Shown here piece after piece: positions 1 to 7,725 of a stretch of DNA of 17,808 bases. The notes under the pieces are model-generated. The model had not been told where the DNA came from. It saw only the letters and a program-made list of their open reading frames with translations, and did not search any database. The position numbers were made by a program, and so were the translations under genes. Each line of letters opens with the position of its first letter. Position 1 is the first letter of the stretch. The stretch comes from SAR86 cluster bacterium (GTDB taxonomy: Bacteria; Pseudomonadota; Gammaproteobacteria; Magnimaribacterales; D2472): contig JADHNM010000017.1 of the NCBI GenBank assembly GCA_016779505.1, positions 1 to 17,808 on the forward strand. Direction: 5' to 3'.

Positions 1-933
1 GATTCATTGCCGGAGCCAGATGCAACTGGCGCATCTAGTTTTGTATCTATTATGGAAGGCTGCTCAAAATATTGTTCCTTTTGCGTTGTTCCATACACCA
101 GAGGAGATGAAATCAGCAGAAAGCCTGAACAAATATTTGATGAAGTCGCTAGATTAGTAGAGCAAGGAGTCTCAGAAATTGTCTTTGTAGGGCAGAACGT
201 TAACGCATACAAATACACATTGAAAGGAAGAGTTCTTGGTTTGTCAGATTTAATTGAGGTGTGTGGGAGCATTGATGGCGTTGAAAGGATTAGATACACA
301 ACCTCTCACCCACTAGAGATGACCGATGATTTAATAGATGCATATGGGCATGTCCCTCAATTGGTTAGTCACTTACATCTTCCAGTTCAGTCAGGCTCAA
401 ATGATATTCTTATAAAAATGAAACGAAACTATTCCAGGGAAGAATACATAAAAATAATCAATAAGTTGCTTAAGGTTAGACCAAACATTAAGATTTCATC
501 TGATTTCATTGTGGGGTTTCCAAATGAAACTGATGCTGATTTTCAGCAGACAATGGATCTGATTGAAGAGGTGAAGTTTGATGCATCTTTCAGTTTCATC
601 TATTCAGCAAGACCTGGAACCCCGGCATCTCAACTTGAGGATATAGTCCCACTAGAAGTAAAAAAAGAGCGGCTATATATTCTGCAGAAACGTATTGATG
701 AACTTCAACTCTATTATAGCAACGATCTAGTGAATACCATCCAGAGATGTTTGGTTACAGGACTATCAAAAAAGGATATTAACCAATTGCAAGCAAGAAC
801 TGAGTGCAACAGAGTTGTGAATTTTGACTTCCAAAATATCAATATTCTAGGTAAATTAGTAGATATTGAGATTACCAAGGCATATCAGCGTTCATTGACA
901 GGCAAGATTATAAATTCTGAAGGAGCTTCTTAA
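1..933 (+). CDS. miaB: tRNA-2-methylthio-N6-dimethylallyladenosine synthase MiaB (5' partial)
   Basis: Radical-SAM methylthiotransferase that adds the 2-methylthio group to i6A37 of tRNAs reading UNN codons, in the cytoplasm. The frame is open from base 1, so the gene begins before the window. The SAM-cluster motif CSKYCSFC has its three cysteine codons at 61, 73 and 82. E. coli MiaB has its first SAM cysteine near residue 157, so roughly 135 N-terminal residues (the MTTase domain with the second Fe-S cluster) are missing. The middle part carries radical-SAM core motifs (FVGQNVNAY, LHLPVQSGS, DFIVGFPNET). The last ~65 residues form a TRAM RNA-binding domain with the MiaB-typical RTECNRVVNF. 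A TTG at 7 is an internal codon, not the start. The gene ends 6 bp before phoH and heads the same operon as in E. coli (miaB-ybeZ-ybeY-ybeX-lnt). Identification is secure. Confidence 0.96.
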   Translation, partial: DSLPEPDATGASSFVSIMEGCSKYCSFCVVPYTRGDEISRKPEQIFDEVARLVEQGVSEIVFVGQNVNAYKYTLKGRVLGLSDLIEVCGSIDGVERIRYTTSHPLEMTDDLIDAYGHVPQLVSHLHLPVQSGSNDILIKMKRNYSREEYIKIINKLLKVRPNIKISSDFIVGFPNETDADFQQTMDLIEEVKFDASFSFIYSARPGTPASQLEDIVPLEVKKERLYILQKRIDELQLYYSNDLVNTIQRCLVTGLSKKDINQLQARTECNRVVNFDFQNINILGKLVDIEITKAYQRSLTGKIINSEGAS

Positions 934-939
934 AGCTTA

Positions 940-1908
940 ATGGCAGAAATCAATCAAACTCTCACGCAGTTAATGCTTGAACCAGCAAATACTAAAAACT
1001 TGAAATCTTTTGTTGGAGAATTAAATGGTAATCTTAAGATTCTCGAAAAGGGCTTTGGAGTCAAAATTTTTCAAAACGGAAATAAGGTAAGTATTTCTGG
1101 CAAAGAAGAGAATATTAAAAAAGCCTCTAATGCAATTCAAGACTTATATGCAACAACAACTCAAGGCATTGAGCTTTCTAGGGAAACAATCCAAATGGCA
1201 ATAAATCAAAATGATGACATTAATCCGGCCCCTATTTCATCAAATGGGAACGAATGCATTATTAAAACGCCCAAAAGAACAATTAAGCCAAGAGGCAAAA
1301 ATCAAAATGATTATTTGCTTAATATGAAAAATTTTGAAATTAATTTTGGAGTGGGCCCAGCTGGAACTGGAAAAACTTATCTAGCTGTAGCAAAGGCAGT
1401 AGAAATGCTTGTTCAGGAACAAGTAAAAAAAATTATTCTTATTCGCCCAGCAGTTGAGGCTGGTGAGAAGCTTGGATTTCTTCCTGGTGATTTATCTCAA
1501 AAGGTTGATCCTTATCTTCGACCACTATATGACGCATTATATGAAATGTTAGGTTTCGAACAGGTTATTCGTTTGCTAGAAAAAGAAATTCTTGAAGTTG
1601 CCCCTCTTGCATACCTCAGAGGAAGGACGTTGAATAATGCTTTTATAATTATGGATGAGAGTCAAAACACTACTGTTGATCAGATGAAAATGTTTTTAAC
1701 AAGAATGGGTTTTGGGTCTTATGCTGTTATCAATGGAGATATGACCCAAGTTGATCTGCCTAAAAATATTGAGTCAGGACTTTCTCATGCCTTAAAAGTG
1801 CTTGATGGGCTAGAAGATCTTGGCTTTACAATCTTTAGTTCCAAAGATGTTGTTAGACATCCCTTGGTAAGAAAGATTGTTGATGCATATGACAAATTTG
1901 ATCAATAA
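940..1908 (+). CDS. ybeZ: PhoH-like ATPase (YbeZ)
   Basis: PhoH-family P-loop ATPase of 322 aa. Family members are cytoplasmic ATPases that work with the endoribonuclease YbeY in RNA and ribosome quality control; the exact substrate is not settled. Visible features are an N-terminal ~115-residue segment resembling a KH/R3H-like nucleic-acid-binding fold, the Walker A motif GPAGTGKT at residues 139-146, RPAVEAGEKLGFLPGD just after it (family signature), and Walker B IIMDE at 236-240 followed by SQNTT. The ATG at 940 lies 6 bp after the miaB stop; the only upstream purine run is AAAG, a weak ribosome site, so coupling to miaB is likely. The 3' end overlaps ybeY. Length and motifs are normal for the family. 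Confidence 0.95.
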   Translation: MAEINQTLTQLMLEPANTKNLKSFVGELNGNLKILEKGFGVKIFQNGNKVSISGKEENIKKASNAIQDLYATTTQGIELSRETIQMAINQNDDINPAPISSNGNECIIKTPKRTIKPRGKNQNDYLLNMKNFEINFGVGPAGTGKTYLAVAKAVEMLVQEQVKKIILIRPAVEAGEKLGFLPGDLSQKVDPYLRPLYDALYEMLGFEQVIRLLEKEILEVAPLAYLRGRTLNNAFIIMDESQNTTVDQMKMFLTRMGFGSYAVINGDMTQVDLPKNIESGLSHALKVLDGLEDLGFTIFSSKDVVRHPLVRKIVDAYDKFDQ

Positions 1909-2365
1909 AAAATTGAGCCTAAATATCTTAAGTCATGATTTCAATGAACTTGCTTCTGAGTTAGAGTCAAAACTTGAGCTATTAACTAAACATATTTTAT
2001 TTGATCAAAATAAAAATACATTAAAAGTAAATCTAAAGCTTATTTCGAGCAAGGAAATGATGAAGCTAAATGAGGAATTTAGAGAAAAAAGAATAGATAC
2101 CAATGTTTTGTCTTTTCCTGCAGATGGAGAGATTCAGAAAATTTCAGGAGAACTTGGAGATATAGCAATAAGCATTCCTTATGTACAAAGTGAGTCAAAG
2201 AACTTGAATCGAGACCTAGACGATCATATGATGCATCTATTAGCTCATGGAATACTGCATTTACTAGGTTTTGATCACAAAGAAGATCAGGATGCCAATA
2301 TAATGGAAGCACAAGAGATTAAATACCTAGAGTTTTTTAAAATAGCTAACCCCTACATATTATGA
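1889..2365 (+). CDS. ybeY: Endoribonuclease YbeY
   Basis: Zinc-dependent single-strand endoribonuclease involved in 16S rRNA 3'-end maturation and 70S quality control. The diagnostic metal motif HGILHLLGFDH is at residues 120-130 (three His in the H-X3-H-X5-H arrangement), preceded by RIDTNVLSFPADG and GELGDIAIS, which are typical of the family. The frame is open from a TTG at 1877, with ATGs at 1883 and 1889. I chose 1889 because it gives 158 aa, close to the family norm, but 1883 is equally possible. The start lies inside the end of phoH (20-bp overlap), and the stop shares ATGA with the corC start. The N-terminal ~40 residues are poorly conserved, as usual. Confidence 0.95.
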   Translation: MTNLINKKLSLNILSHDFNELASELESKLELLTKHILFDQNKNTLKVNLKLISSKEMMKLNEEFREKRIDTNVLSFPADGEIQKISGELGDIAISIPYVQSESKNLNRDLDDHMMHLLAHGILHLLGFDHKEDQDANIMEAQEIKYLEFFKIANPYIL

Positions 2366-3204
2366 CGAATCAAGACACTGAAAAAGACCAACCTCCGTCG
2401 AGTTTCTTAAATAAAATAAAACGTTTTTTTACAATTAAGCCATCAAGCTTGGATGATGTATCTGTATTGCTTGAAGATGCCCTTAGTGCAAGACTGATTG
2501 ATAAAGAGGCTCAGTTTATTGCTGAACGCGCAATAAGATTGGGAGACACAACTGTAAAAGAAATTATGGTACCAAGGGTTGAAATGGTAATACTGGCGCC
2601 AGATGAAGATCCCATGGGGATGATTGCCAGAATAATAGACTCTGGTCATTCTAGATACCCTGTTCTTGGGCCGGCTAAAAATGAAGTTCAAGGTATTTTG
2701 CTTGCCAAAGATCTATTGCAGATTATCAATAAAGATTTAGAAGACTTTGACCTCAATAATTTGATAAGAGATATTAAAGTTGTACCTGAATCAAAGAAAG
2801 CAGACTCTTTGCTTGAAGAATTCAAAAAAGATCGATCACATATGGCTATAGTTATTGATGAATATGGAACTATATCTGGATTGGTAACAATTGAAGATAT
2901 TTTAGAAGAATTAGTGGGTGAGATTGAGGATGAACATGACACAGATGATGAAGATCTAATTCAAGTGAGTGAATATGAATATATAGCTGATGCAACGCTT
3001 GAACTAACAGAATTTGAAAATAAATTTAACAAAAATTTTAATGGCATGGATGCAGAAACTTTAGCTGGATTATTTATTAATAAATTAGGATTCCTTCCTA
3101 AAGTTGGCGATAAAATTGAGTTGGACGATATGATCCTAGCAGTTACAGCTGCCGATAAAAGAAAAATAAAAAAAATTGGCATCACTATTAAAACAACTAC
3201 ATAA
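2362..3204 (+). CDS. corC: CorC/YbeX-type CBS-domain protein
   Basis: Cytoplasmic CBS-pair protein of 280 aa, historically linked to Mg2+/Co2+ efflux (CorC) and, as YbeX, to ribosome-related phenotypes. The order is a short charged N-terminus, a first CBS motif around TVKEIMVPRVEM with HSRYPVLGPAKNEVQGIL (residues ~68-130), a second CBS around HMAIVIDEYGTISGLVTIED (~155-185), the acidic linker EIEDEHDTDDED, and a C-terminal CorC_HlyC (transporter-associated) domain to the end. There is no DUF21 membrane domain, matching E. coli CorC and not the longer membrane paralogues. The ATG at 2362 overlaps the ybeY stop by 4 bp, so translational coupling is likely. The 3' end overlaps lnt by 29 bp. Confidence 0.94.
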   Translation: MTNQDTEKDQPPSSFLNKIKRFFTIKPSSLDDVSVLLEDALSARLIDKEAQFIAERAIRLGDTTVKEIMVPRVEMVILAPDEDPMGMIARIIDSGHSRYPVLGPAKNEVQGILLAKDLLQIINKDLEDFDLNNLIRDIKVVPESKKADSLLEEFKKDRSHMAIVIDEYGTISGLVTIEDILEELVGEIEDEHDTDDEDLIQVSEYEYIADATLELTEFENKFNKNFNGMDAETLAGLFINKLGFLPKVGDKIELDDMILAVTAADKRKIKKIGITIKTTT

Positions 3205-4654
3205 AGTCCCTTTCATTCAATATATATTTTTAGGATTTATTGGCGCGCTTTCCACTCTGGCTTTTAGTCCATTTGATCTTAAGTTAATCATCCCATTTAC
3301 TTTAGCAGCTTTGATTTACTCAACTGTTAATTCAAACAATTTTAGTGATGCATTAAAGCGAGCTTTTTCTTGGGGTTTGGGGTATTGGATCAGTGGAACC
3401 GGTTGGTTAATAGTAAGTATTTACTATTATGGAAACACTAATATTATAATATCTGTCTCTATTATATTATTAATGGGAGTCTTATTGTCAGTAGTATTTA
3501 TTGCCCCTTTTGCAGCCATAAGGTTAGCTAAACTCAATCATCATATTTTGATAAAAAGCCTTATCTTTGCAAGTTGTTTGATGTTGTTAGAGCTATCTAG
3601 ATTTTTATTATTAGGCGGTTTCCCATGGCTGTTACCAGGACTGGTATTCTTGGATACTTTTGGCCAAGGAGTGATTCCAAATTATGGTGTTTATGGAGCT
3701 TCCTATATTATTTATTTTTTTGCTTCATTGCTTGCCCTAAGTTTCTCTAGCAAGAAAAAGAATTTTTTATTTTTAGGATTTTTGTGCCTATTAATTTTGA
3801 TGCCATATCAAAACAATCAGCATGAAACTCATCAAGAAAGTTTAAACCTTTCAATTATTCAACCCTCACTGGACCCTTTTAAGAAATATGAGTCTGGATC
3901 CTATCAATCAATTGAAGAGACACTGGTAAATTTAACAAGTAAGAACCTGGCTGCTGATCTGATAATTTGGCCAGAATCACCCCTGCCATATTTAAACTCA
4001 AATCCGAGAATGGAAGATTTAATCAAGAAGCTAGAAGAGGGACCAAATGTTTTATCTGGAGCTTGGGAATATAAAAATAATAGACTGTATAACGCAATGA
4101 CTATTTTTGGCACTGACCAAGCTTATTTTAAGAGACATCTTGTACCTTTTGGTGAATATGTACCTTTTGAAAGTCTTTTAAGGGGATTAATAGAATTTTT
4201 TGATATGCCTATGTCATCTTTGAGTATGGGGCATTCAAATCAGGAGCTGCTGGAATTTAGAAACTTTAAAATTTTAGGAATGATCTGTTTTGATATTGCA
4301 TTTCCCTTAAGCTATCTAAAAGAGGTAAGGGATTCCGACTTTATAGTTAATATTAGTAATGATACCTGGTTTGGGAGTTCATATGGACCATATCAACATC
4401 TTCAGATTGTTAGAGCGAGGGCATTAGAGTCTAATAAATGGATTGCAAGAGGAACCTCAGATGGAATATCAACAATAGTTGATAATAAAGGAACAATTGT
4501 TCATAAATTAGAAAAAGGTGTAAGTGGTTCTTTGAATGGTACTATTTATAAGTCCTCTCAATCTAGTTTTTTTTATTTATATGGATACCTCTTTTCCCCA
4601 CTATTATCTCTTATTGTATTGATGTACCTTCTTGTATTAAGATTGAGAAGATGA
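3176..4654 (+). CDS. lnt: Apolipoprotein N-acyltransferase
   Basis: Inner-membrane enzyme that transfers the third acyl chain from phospholipid to the N-terminal Cys of lipoproteins. About 210 N-terminal residues form several membrane segments, followed by a periplasmic nitrilase-like domain and a last membrane helix near 470-488. The catalytic triad is visible: E267 (IIWPESPLP), K319 (YFKRHLVPFGEYVP) and C371 (GMICFDIAFP). E327, equal to E. coli E343, is kept. The two residues after the catalytic Cys are Phe-Asp, where E. coli has the functionally important Tyr-Glu. At 492 aa it is close to E. coli (512). The start is TTG at 3176, inside corC, because no ATG or GTG occurs near the N-terminus before the first membrane segment. 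The stop overlaps the next ATG (ATGA). Confidence 0.95.
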   Translation: MASLLKQLHKVPFIQYIFLGFIGALSTLAFSPFDLKLIIPFTLAALIYSTVNSNNFSDALKRAFSWGLGYWISGTGWLIVSIYYYGNTNIIISVSIILLMGVLLSVVFIAPFAAIRLAKLNHHILIKSLIFASCLMLLELSRFLLLGGFPWLLPGLVFLDTFGQGVIPNYGVYGASYIIYFFASLLALSFSSKKKNFLFLGFLCLLILMPYQNNQHETHQESLNLSIIQPSLDPFKKYESGSYQSIEETLVNLTSKNLAADLIIWPESPLPYLNSNPRMEDLIKKLEEGPNVLSGAWEYKNNRLYNAMTIFGTDQAYFKRHLVPFGEYVPFESLLRGLIEFFDMPMSSLSMGHSNQELLEFRNFKILGMICFDIAFPLSYLKEVRDSDFIVNISNDTWFGSSYGPYQHLQIVRARALESNKWIARGTSDGISTIVDNKGTIVHKLEKGVSGSLNGTIYKSSQSSFFYLYGYLFSPLLSLIVLMYLLVLRLRR

Positions 4655-5184
4655 AAATCCTGACCTTAATCTTAGTTCATATATTATCTATTCCAATATT
4701 TGCAGATTATGCAATAAATGTAAGTATCTCAGAGCAAAGACTGTATTTGCTAGAAGAAGGCATAATTATCAGAAGCTATCCTATATCCAGTTCTGCATAT
4801 GGGGAAGGCCAGATAGAGAATTCATTAAAAACTCCCCTTGGTAGCCACGAAGTTAAAACCAAAATAGGAACAAATGTTTCTAAATATGAATTTTTTGTTA
4901 GTCGTGAACATATTCCTCAGGAAGTTGAGATCATTCACGAGCCAATTGATTCACCCAATGACTACATTACAACTCGGATTATGTGGCTTACGGGCTTAAC
5001 AGAAGGCTTTAACAAGGGCGGCAACGTTGATTCTTTCAACAGATTTATATATATTCATGGCACCCACGAGGAAGGTTTAATAGGCAAAAAAGCATCTCAT
5101 GGATGCATAAGAATGCTAAATCATGATGTTTTAGAGCTTTTTAAGATAATTCCACCAAAAACTGCAGTAAATATCTATTTATAG
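4651..5184 (+). CDS. Secreted L,D-transpeptidase (YkuD domain)
   Basis: A 177-aa protein with a signal peptide (MKILTLILVHILSIPIFA, cleavage likely after residue 18) and a YkuD L,D-transpeptidase domain covering the rest. It should act in the periplasm, forming 3-3 peptidoglycan cross-links or anchoring proteins to the sacculus; the sequence does not tell which. The active site is clear: HGT at 136-138 and SHGCIRM with H150 and nucleophile C152. The N-terminal part INVSISEQRLYLLEEG is the usual first strand pair of the fold. It has no LysM or peptidoglycan-binding domain, so it is a minimal member. The start overlaps the lnt stop by 4 bp, so it ends the operon as an envelope gene beside Lnt. 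It converges on the downstream gene with only 11 bp between stops. Confidence 0.9.
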   Translation: MKILTLILVHILSIPIFADYAINVSISEQRLYLLEEGIIIRSYPISSSAYGEGQIENSLKTPLGSHEVKTKIGTNVSKYEFFVSREHIPQEVEIIHEPIDSPNDYITTRIMWLTGLTEGFNKGGNVDSFNRFIYIHGTHEEGLIGKKASHGCIRMLNHDVLELFKIIPPKTAVNIYL

Positions 5185-5195
5185 GCTTTTTAAGC

Positions 5196-7361
5196 TTATA
5201 CACCACCCATATTAGCTTTATTAAAGCTTAATAGCTGAGCTCTTTCCTCAGGAGCAGGCGCCTCACCAAAGGCCCCTGAGTTATCTGCTAGCTTCTGTAA
5301 TAATGGTGCAGGTTTCCAGAAATTTTCATCTAATTTAGAAAAAGCACTCATTTTATTAATTACTTCTGATAAACCTAGTTGATTTGCATAGAACATAGGC
5401 CCACCTCTCCATATTGGGAATCCATAGCCATTTATATACACTATATCCATATCCCCAGACCGTTGAGCCACGCCCTCTTCTAAAATTCTTGCACCCTCGT
5501 TAACAAGGGCTAAAATACATCTATCTATGATTTCTTGATCTGAAATCTCTCTTCGTTCAATATTATTTTGACTAGATATTTCTTTGTATATAGCTTCATT
5601 TTCTGGAGCAGGGTTTGGAGCTCTAGAGCCTTCAGAATAATTATAGAAGCCCTTAGAGGTTTTTTGGCCAAATCTATCTTGCTCACACAGCGCATCTGAG
5701 ATTTTATTTGCTAGAGGAGTTTCAATATTTGCTAATTTTCTGGCTCTCCACCCGAGATCTAAGCCAACCAAATCCATCATTCTAAATGGTCCCATGCTCA
5801 TGCCAAATGATTCAAGAGCACTATCTACCTGATTTGGTAAAGCTCCCTCAAGAAGCAGCATATTAGCTTGATATGTATACCCAGCCAGCATTCTATTTCC
5901 TATAAATCCAGGAGCATTCAATGACACAACGGCTGCCTTACCCATACGTTTTCCAATTGACATTACTGTAGCCATAGTCTCATCTGAAGAATCTTTCCCT
6001 CTAACAACTTCAAGCAATCTCATAACATTTGCTGGACTAAAAAAGTGAGTACCTACTACCTTTCCAGGTCTTTTGGTTGATGATGCTATTGCATCTATAT
6101 CTAGTCCAGAGGTATTAGATGCAAGGATTGCATGATCCTTAGTGACCGCATCAAGACTCTTAAAAATTTCTTGTTTAAGTTCTAGATTTTCATAGACAGC
6201 TTCTACTGCAATATCAACATCAGATAAATCTTCGTATGAAAGAGTTGGGGTAATTAAACCCAAAACCATATCTTTTTGTTCTTGAGTCATCCTTCCACGG
6301 TCCACCATCATTTGATAATTTTTTTCAATTACTCCCATACCTCTTTCTAGATTTTTTTCATCTTGATCAAGCACCAAGACAGGGATCCCTGCATTTGCAA
6401 AGTTCATTGCGATACCCCCACCCATGGTTCCTGATCCAACAATGCCAGCAGAGTTAATTGGGAGAAGGGGAGTTTCTTTGGGTATATCAGAAATTTTTGA
6501 TGCAGCACGCTCACCAAAGAAAATATGAATCATTGCTTCGCGTTGAGGATTTACCAAACATTCTAAAAAATACTCAGATTCTTTTTTCATTCCAACATCA
6601 AAATCATCCTCATTAATTGCAGCTTCCACACAAGCTATAATTTGACCCGGTGCAAATTGTCCTCTTCGAGTTTTTGCTGCTAAAGCTTTGGCCTCAGAAA
6701 GAACATTATCATCGCCTCTAGCCTCAAGCACCTTCTCATTTTTATCTCTTACCTTTGGGTGTTCAATTAAATTCAATCCGATTTTTTCATGTAGAAATGC
6801 TATAGCGTCATCAATAAGGGAATTTTCAGAAATTGCGTCAATAACGCCTTGTTGCAGAGCCTTTTTTGCTGACATTGGTGTGCCAGCAATCATCATTTTT
6901 AACGCTTGAGAAGGGCCAATTAGCCTTGGAAGCCTTTGAGTGCCTCCTGCGCCAGGCAATAATCCTAAATTTACCTCTGGAAGACCAACGATAGCTTTAT
7001 TTGTGCCCATTCTGTAGTTACAAACAAGGGCTGTTTCAAGGCCTCCGCCCAAAGCAGTACCATTTATAGCTGCCAAGACAGGTTTTTTACTAAATTCAAT
7101 TTCTTTTAATGCTGTATGGAGATCTGGACCATCAGGTTTTTGTCCAAATTCCGAAATATCGGCTCCAGCAATAAAAGATCTACCTGCTCCAGTAAGAATA
7201 ATTCCCTCAATTGATTCATCGTTATTAGCTTTGGCAATATATTCAGATAGGCCTGCTCTAACGCCGCTGCTAAGGGGATTAACTGGCGGATTATCTACTT
7301 CTAAAATAGCAATATTTCCGTTTACACTGTAATTTACTTTACCTTTCAATTCATTTGTCAT
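5196..7361 (-). CDS. Bifunctional enoyl-CoA hydratase / 3-hydroxyacyl-CoA dehydrogenase
   Basis: Fatty-acid beta-oxidation enzyme of 721 aa that hydrates trans-2-enoyl-CoA and oxidises the 3-hydroxyacyl-CoA with NAD+. Residues ~1-190 are a crotonase domain with oxyanion-hole segments FIAGADIS and ALGGGLE and both catalytic glutamates, E109 and E129. The Rossmann motif GSGTMGGG (309-316) starts the dehydrogenase, with catalytic H439 in THFFSPANVM. A C-terminal dehydrogenase repeat ends in GFPIWRGGPMFYANQLG. The size and layout fit the FadJ/FadB/peroxisomal multifunctional-enzyme group; I leave the symbol open because FadB and FadJ cannot be separated by eye. No thiolase gene (fadA) follows, so the partner must be elsewhere. 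The ATG at 7361 is the natural start; the sequence before it has only a weak ribosome site. Confidence 0.93.
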   Translation of the reverse strand: MTNELKGKVNYSVNGNIAILEVDNPPVNPLSSGVRAGLSEYIAKANNDESIEGIILTGAGRSFIAGADISEFGQKPDGPDLHTALKEIEFSKKPVLAAINGTALGGGLETALVCNYRMGTNKAIVGLPEVNLGLLPGAGGTQRLPRLIGPSQALKMMIAGTPMSAKKALQQGVIDAISENSLIDDAIAFLHEKIGLNLIEHPKVRDKNEKVLEARGDDNVLSEAKALAAKTRRGQFAPGQIIACVEAAINEDDFDVGMKKESEYFLECLVNPQREAMIHIFFGERAASKISDIPKETPLLPINSAGIVGSGTMGGGIAMNFANAGIPVLVLDQDEKNLERGMGVIEKNYQMMVDRGRMTQEQKDMVLGLITPTLSYEDLSDVDIAVEAVYENLELKQEIFKSLDAVTKDHAILASNTSGLDIDAIASSTKRPGKVVGTHFFSPANVMRLLEVVRGKDSSDETMATVMSIGKRMGKAAVVSLNAPGFIGNRMLAGYTYQANMLLLEGALPNQVDSALESFGMSMGPFRMMDLVGLDLGWRARKLANIETPLANKISDALCEQDRFGQKTSKGFYNYSEGSRAPNPAPENEAIYKEISSQNNIERREISDQEIIDRCILALVNEGARILEEGVAQRSGDMDIVYINGYGFPIWRGGPMFYANQLGLSEVINKMSAFSKLDENFWKPAPLLQKLADNSGAFGEAPAPEERAQLLSFNKANMGGV

Positions 7362-7504
7362 AATTATTTCTGGATTAAAATTTTAATTCGAAATTATATA
7401 TTTTTTTACAGCTTTAGGCTGAATAATGTTTTTTTTGGCTAACTTTCCTATAAAATAAATAATATTTATATATTAAAATAATTAATATTTATTTATCATT
7501 TTTA
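7362..7504. other. Very AT-rich intergenic DNA upstream of the beta-oxidation gene
   Basis: The first part of the only gap longer than 300 bp. It is dominated by A and T runs, with no plausible reading frame or structured RNA. On the minus strand a TATAAT at 7398-7393 could be the -10 of the beta-oxidation gene, with a ~25-nt leader, but I see no convincing -35. The A/T runs at 7450-7500 sit just upstream of the plus-strand promoter at 7505 and could act as UP-element-like DNA. No FadR- or PsrA-like site is recognised. Confidence 0.5.
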
Positions 7505-7532
7505 TTGATATACATATATAAGTATGTATAAT
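7505..7532 (+). promoter_or_regulatory. Sigma70-type promoter for the sORF-glutathione peroxidase transcript
   Basis: TTGATA at 7505-7510, a 16-bp spacer and a perfect TATAAT at 7527-7532. The predicted start is near 7539, about 87 nt before the small reading frame at 7626. It is the best promoter match I see in the window. It is backed by AT-rich DNA upstream and by the hairpin that begins exactly where the transcript should start. Confidence 0.6.
7509..7530. promoter_or_regulatory. Inverted repeat between -35 and -10 (candidate operator)
   Basis: Perfect 8-bp arms TATACATA (7509-7516) and TATGTATA (7523-7530) separated by 6 bp. The repeat fills the spacer and overlaps both promoter hexamers, the usual place for a repressor site. 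The 14-bp centre-to-centre distance would suit a dimeric helix-turn-helix regulator. Because the DNA is AT-rich, a chance palindrome cannot be excluded. The regulator is unknown. Confidence 0.4.
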
Positions 7533-7538
7533 ATTTCA

Positions 7539-7611
7539 TATCAGCACTTCTCTCCCCCTATGATTTGCTGATAATTCTCTGGAATTGTGGAGGGCGCAAG
7601 CCCTTCACCAC
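7539..7611 (+). promoter_or_regulatory. Structured 5' leader with two stem-loops (candidate cis-regulatory RNA or small RNA)
   Basis: Stem 1: TATCAGCA (7539-7546) pairs perfectly with TGCTGATA (7566-7573) around a 19-nt loop containing a CTCTCCCCC run. Stem 2: GTGG+AGGGC (7587-7595) pairs with GCCCT (7600-7604) and CCAC (7608-7611) around a GCAA (GNRA) tetraloop, with a 3-nt TCA bulge. CUCUCC in loop 1 (7550-7555) can also pair with GGAGGG in stem 2 (7589-7594, one G-U), which gives a possible switch or pseudoknot. The G/C-rich hairpins stand out from the AT-rich surroundings. No known riboswitch class was recognised. A small RNA ending at the T-run 7620-7625 is an alternative, although that run does not directly follow a hairpin. 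Confidence 0.5.
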
Positions 7612-7625
7612 TTTAAAGGTTTTTT

Positions 7626-7715
7626 ATGAAAAGAAAGTTAGTTGATCAATTTGAGTTAGTTGCGTTAGTTTCAATATTTATATCCTCTGTTTACGCTATT
7701 TCTCCATTAGTGTAA
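7626..7715 (+). CDS. Small membrane peptide (29 aa), unknown function
   Basis: ATG at 7626 to TAA at 7715, encoding a 29-residue peptide. The N-terminus is basic (MKRK). It is followed by KLVDQFELV and a hydrophobic stretch ALVSIFISSVYAISPLV that could span the membrane once. A good ribosome site AAAGG (7615-7619) lies 6 nt before the ATG. It sits downstream of a promoter and two hairpins and 10 nt upstream of the glutathione peroxidase ATG, whose own ribosome site is poorly spaced, so it may be a translated leader that couples to that gene. It resembles no family I can name. The frame is short enough to occur by chance; the ribosome site, position and membrane character are the arguments for it. 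Confidence 0.5.
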   Translation: MKRKLVDQFELVALVSIFISSVYAISPLV

Positions 7716-7725
7716 TATCCAAAGG

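Noticed and set aside
7..9. TTG as a possible start of the first gene
   Set aside because: The frame is open upstream to base 1 and the protein lacks the first ~135 residues of MiaB, so this is an internal codon of a truncated gene.
2079..3185. Several minus-strand frames opposite ybeY and corC
   Set aside because: Translations show no domain and mirror the codon pattern of the conserved plus-strand genes.
5176..5200. GCTTTTTAAGC hairpin between the L,D-transpeptidase and the beta-oxidation gene
   Set aside because: Only a 4-bp stem with a 3-nt loop; too weak to call a terminator.
7539..7611. Glutamine (downstream-peptide/glnA) riboswitch, which often precedes small frames in marine bacteria
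   Set aside because: The conserved core sequence segments of that class are not present.
7587..7625. Stem-loop plus T6 run as an intrinsic terminator of a small RNA
   Set aside because: The T-run begins 9 nt after the stem and directly precedes a good start codon with a ribosome site; kept only as an alternative to a leader.
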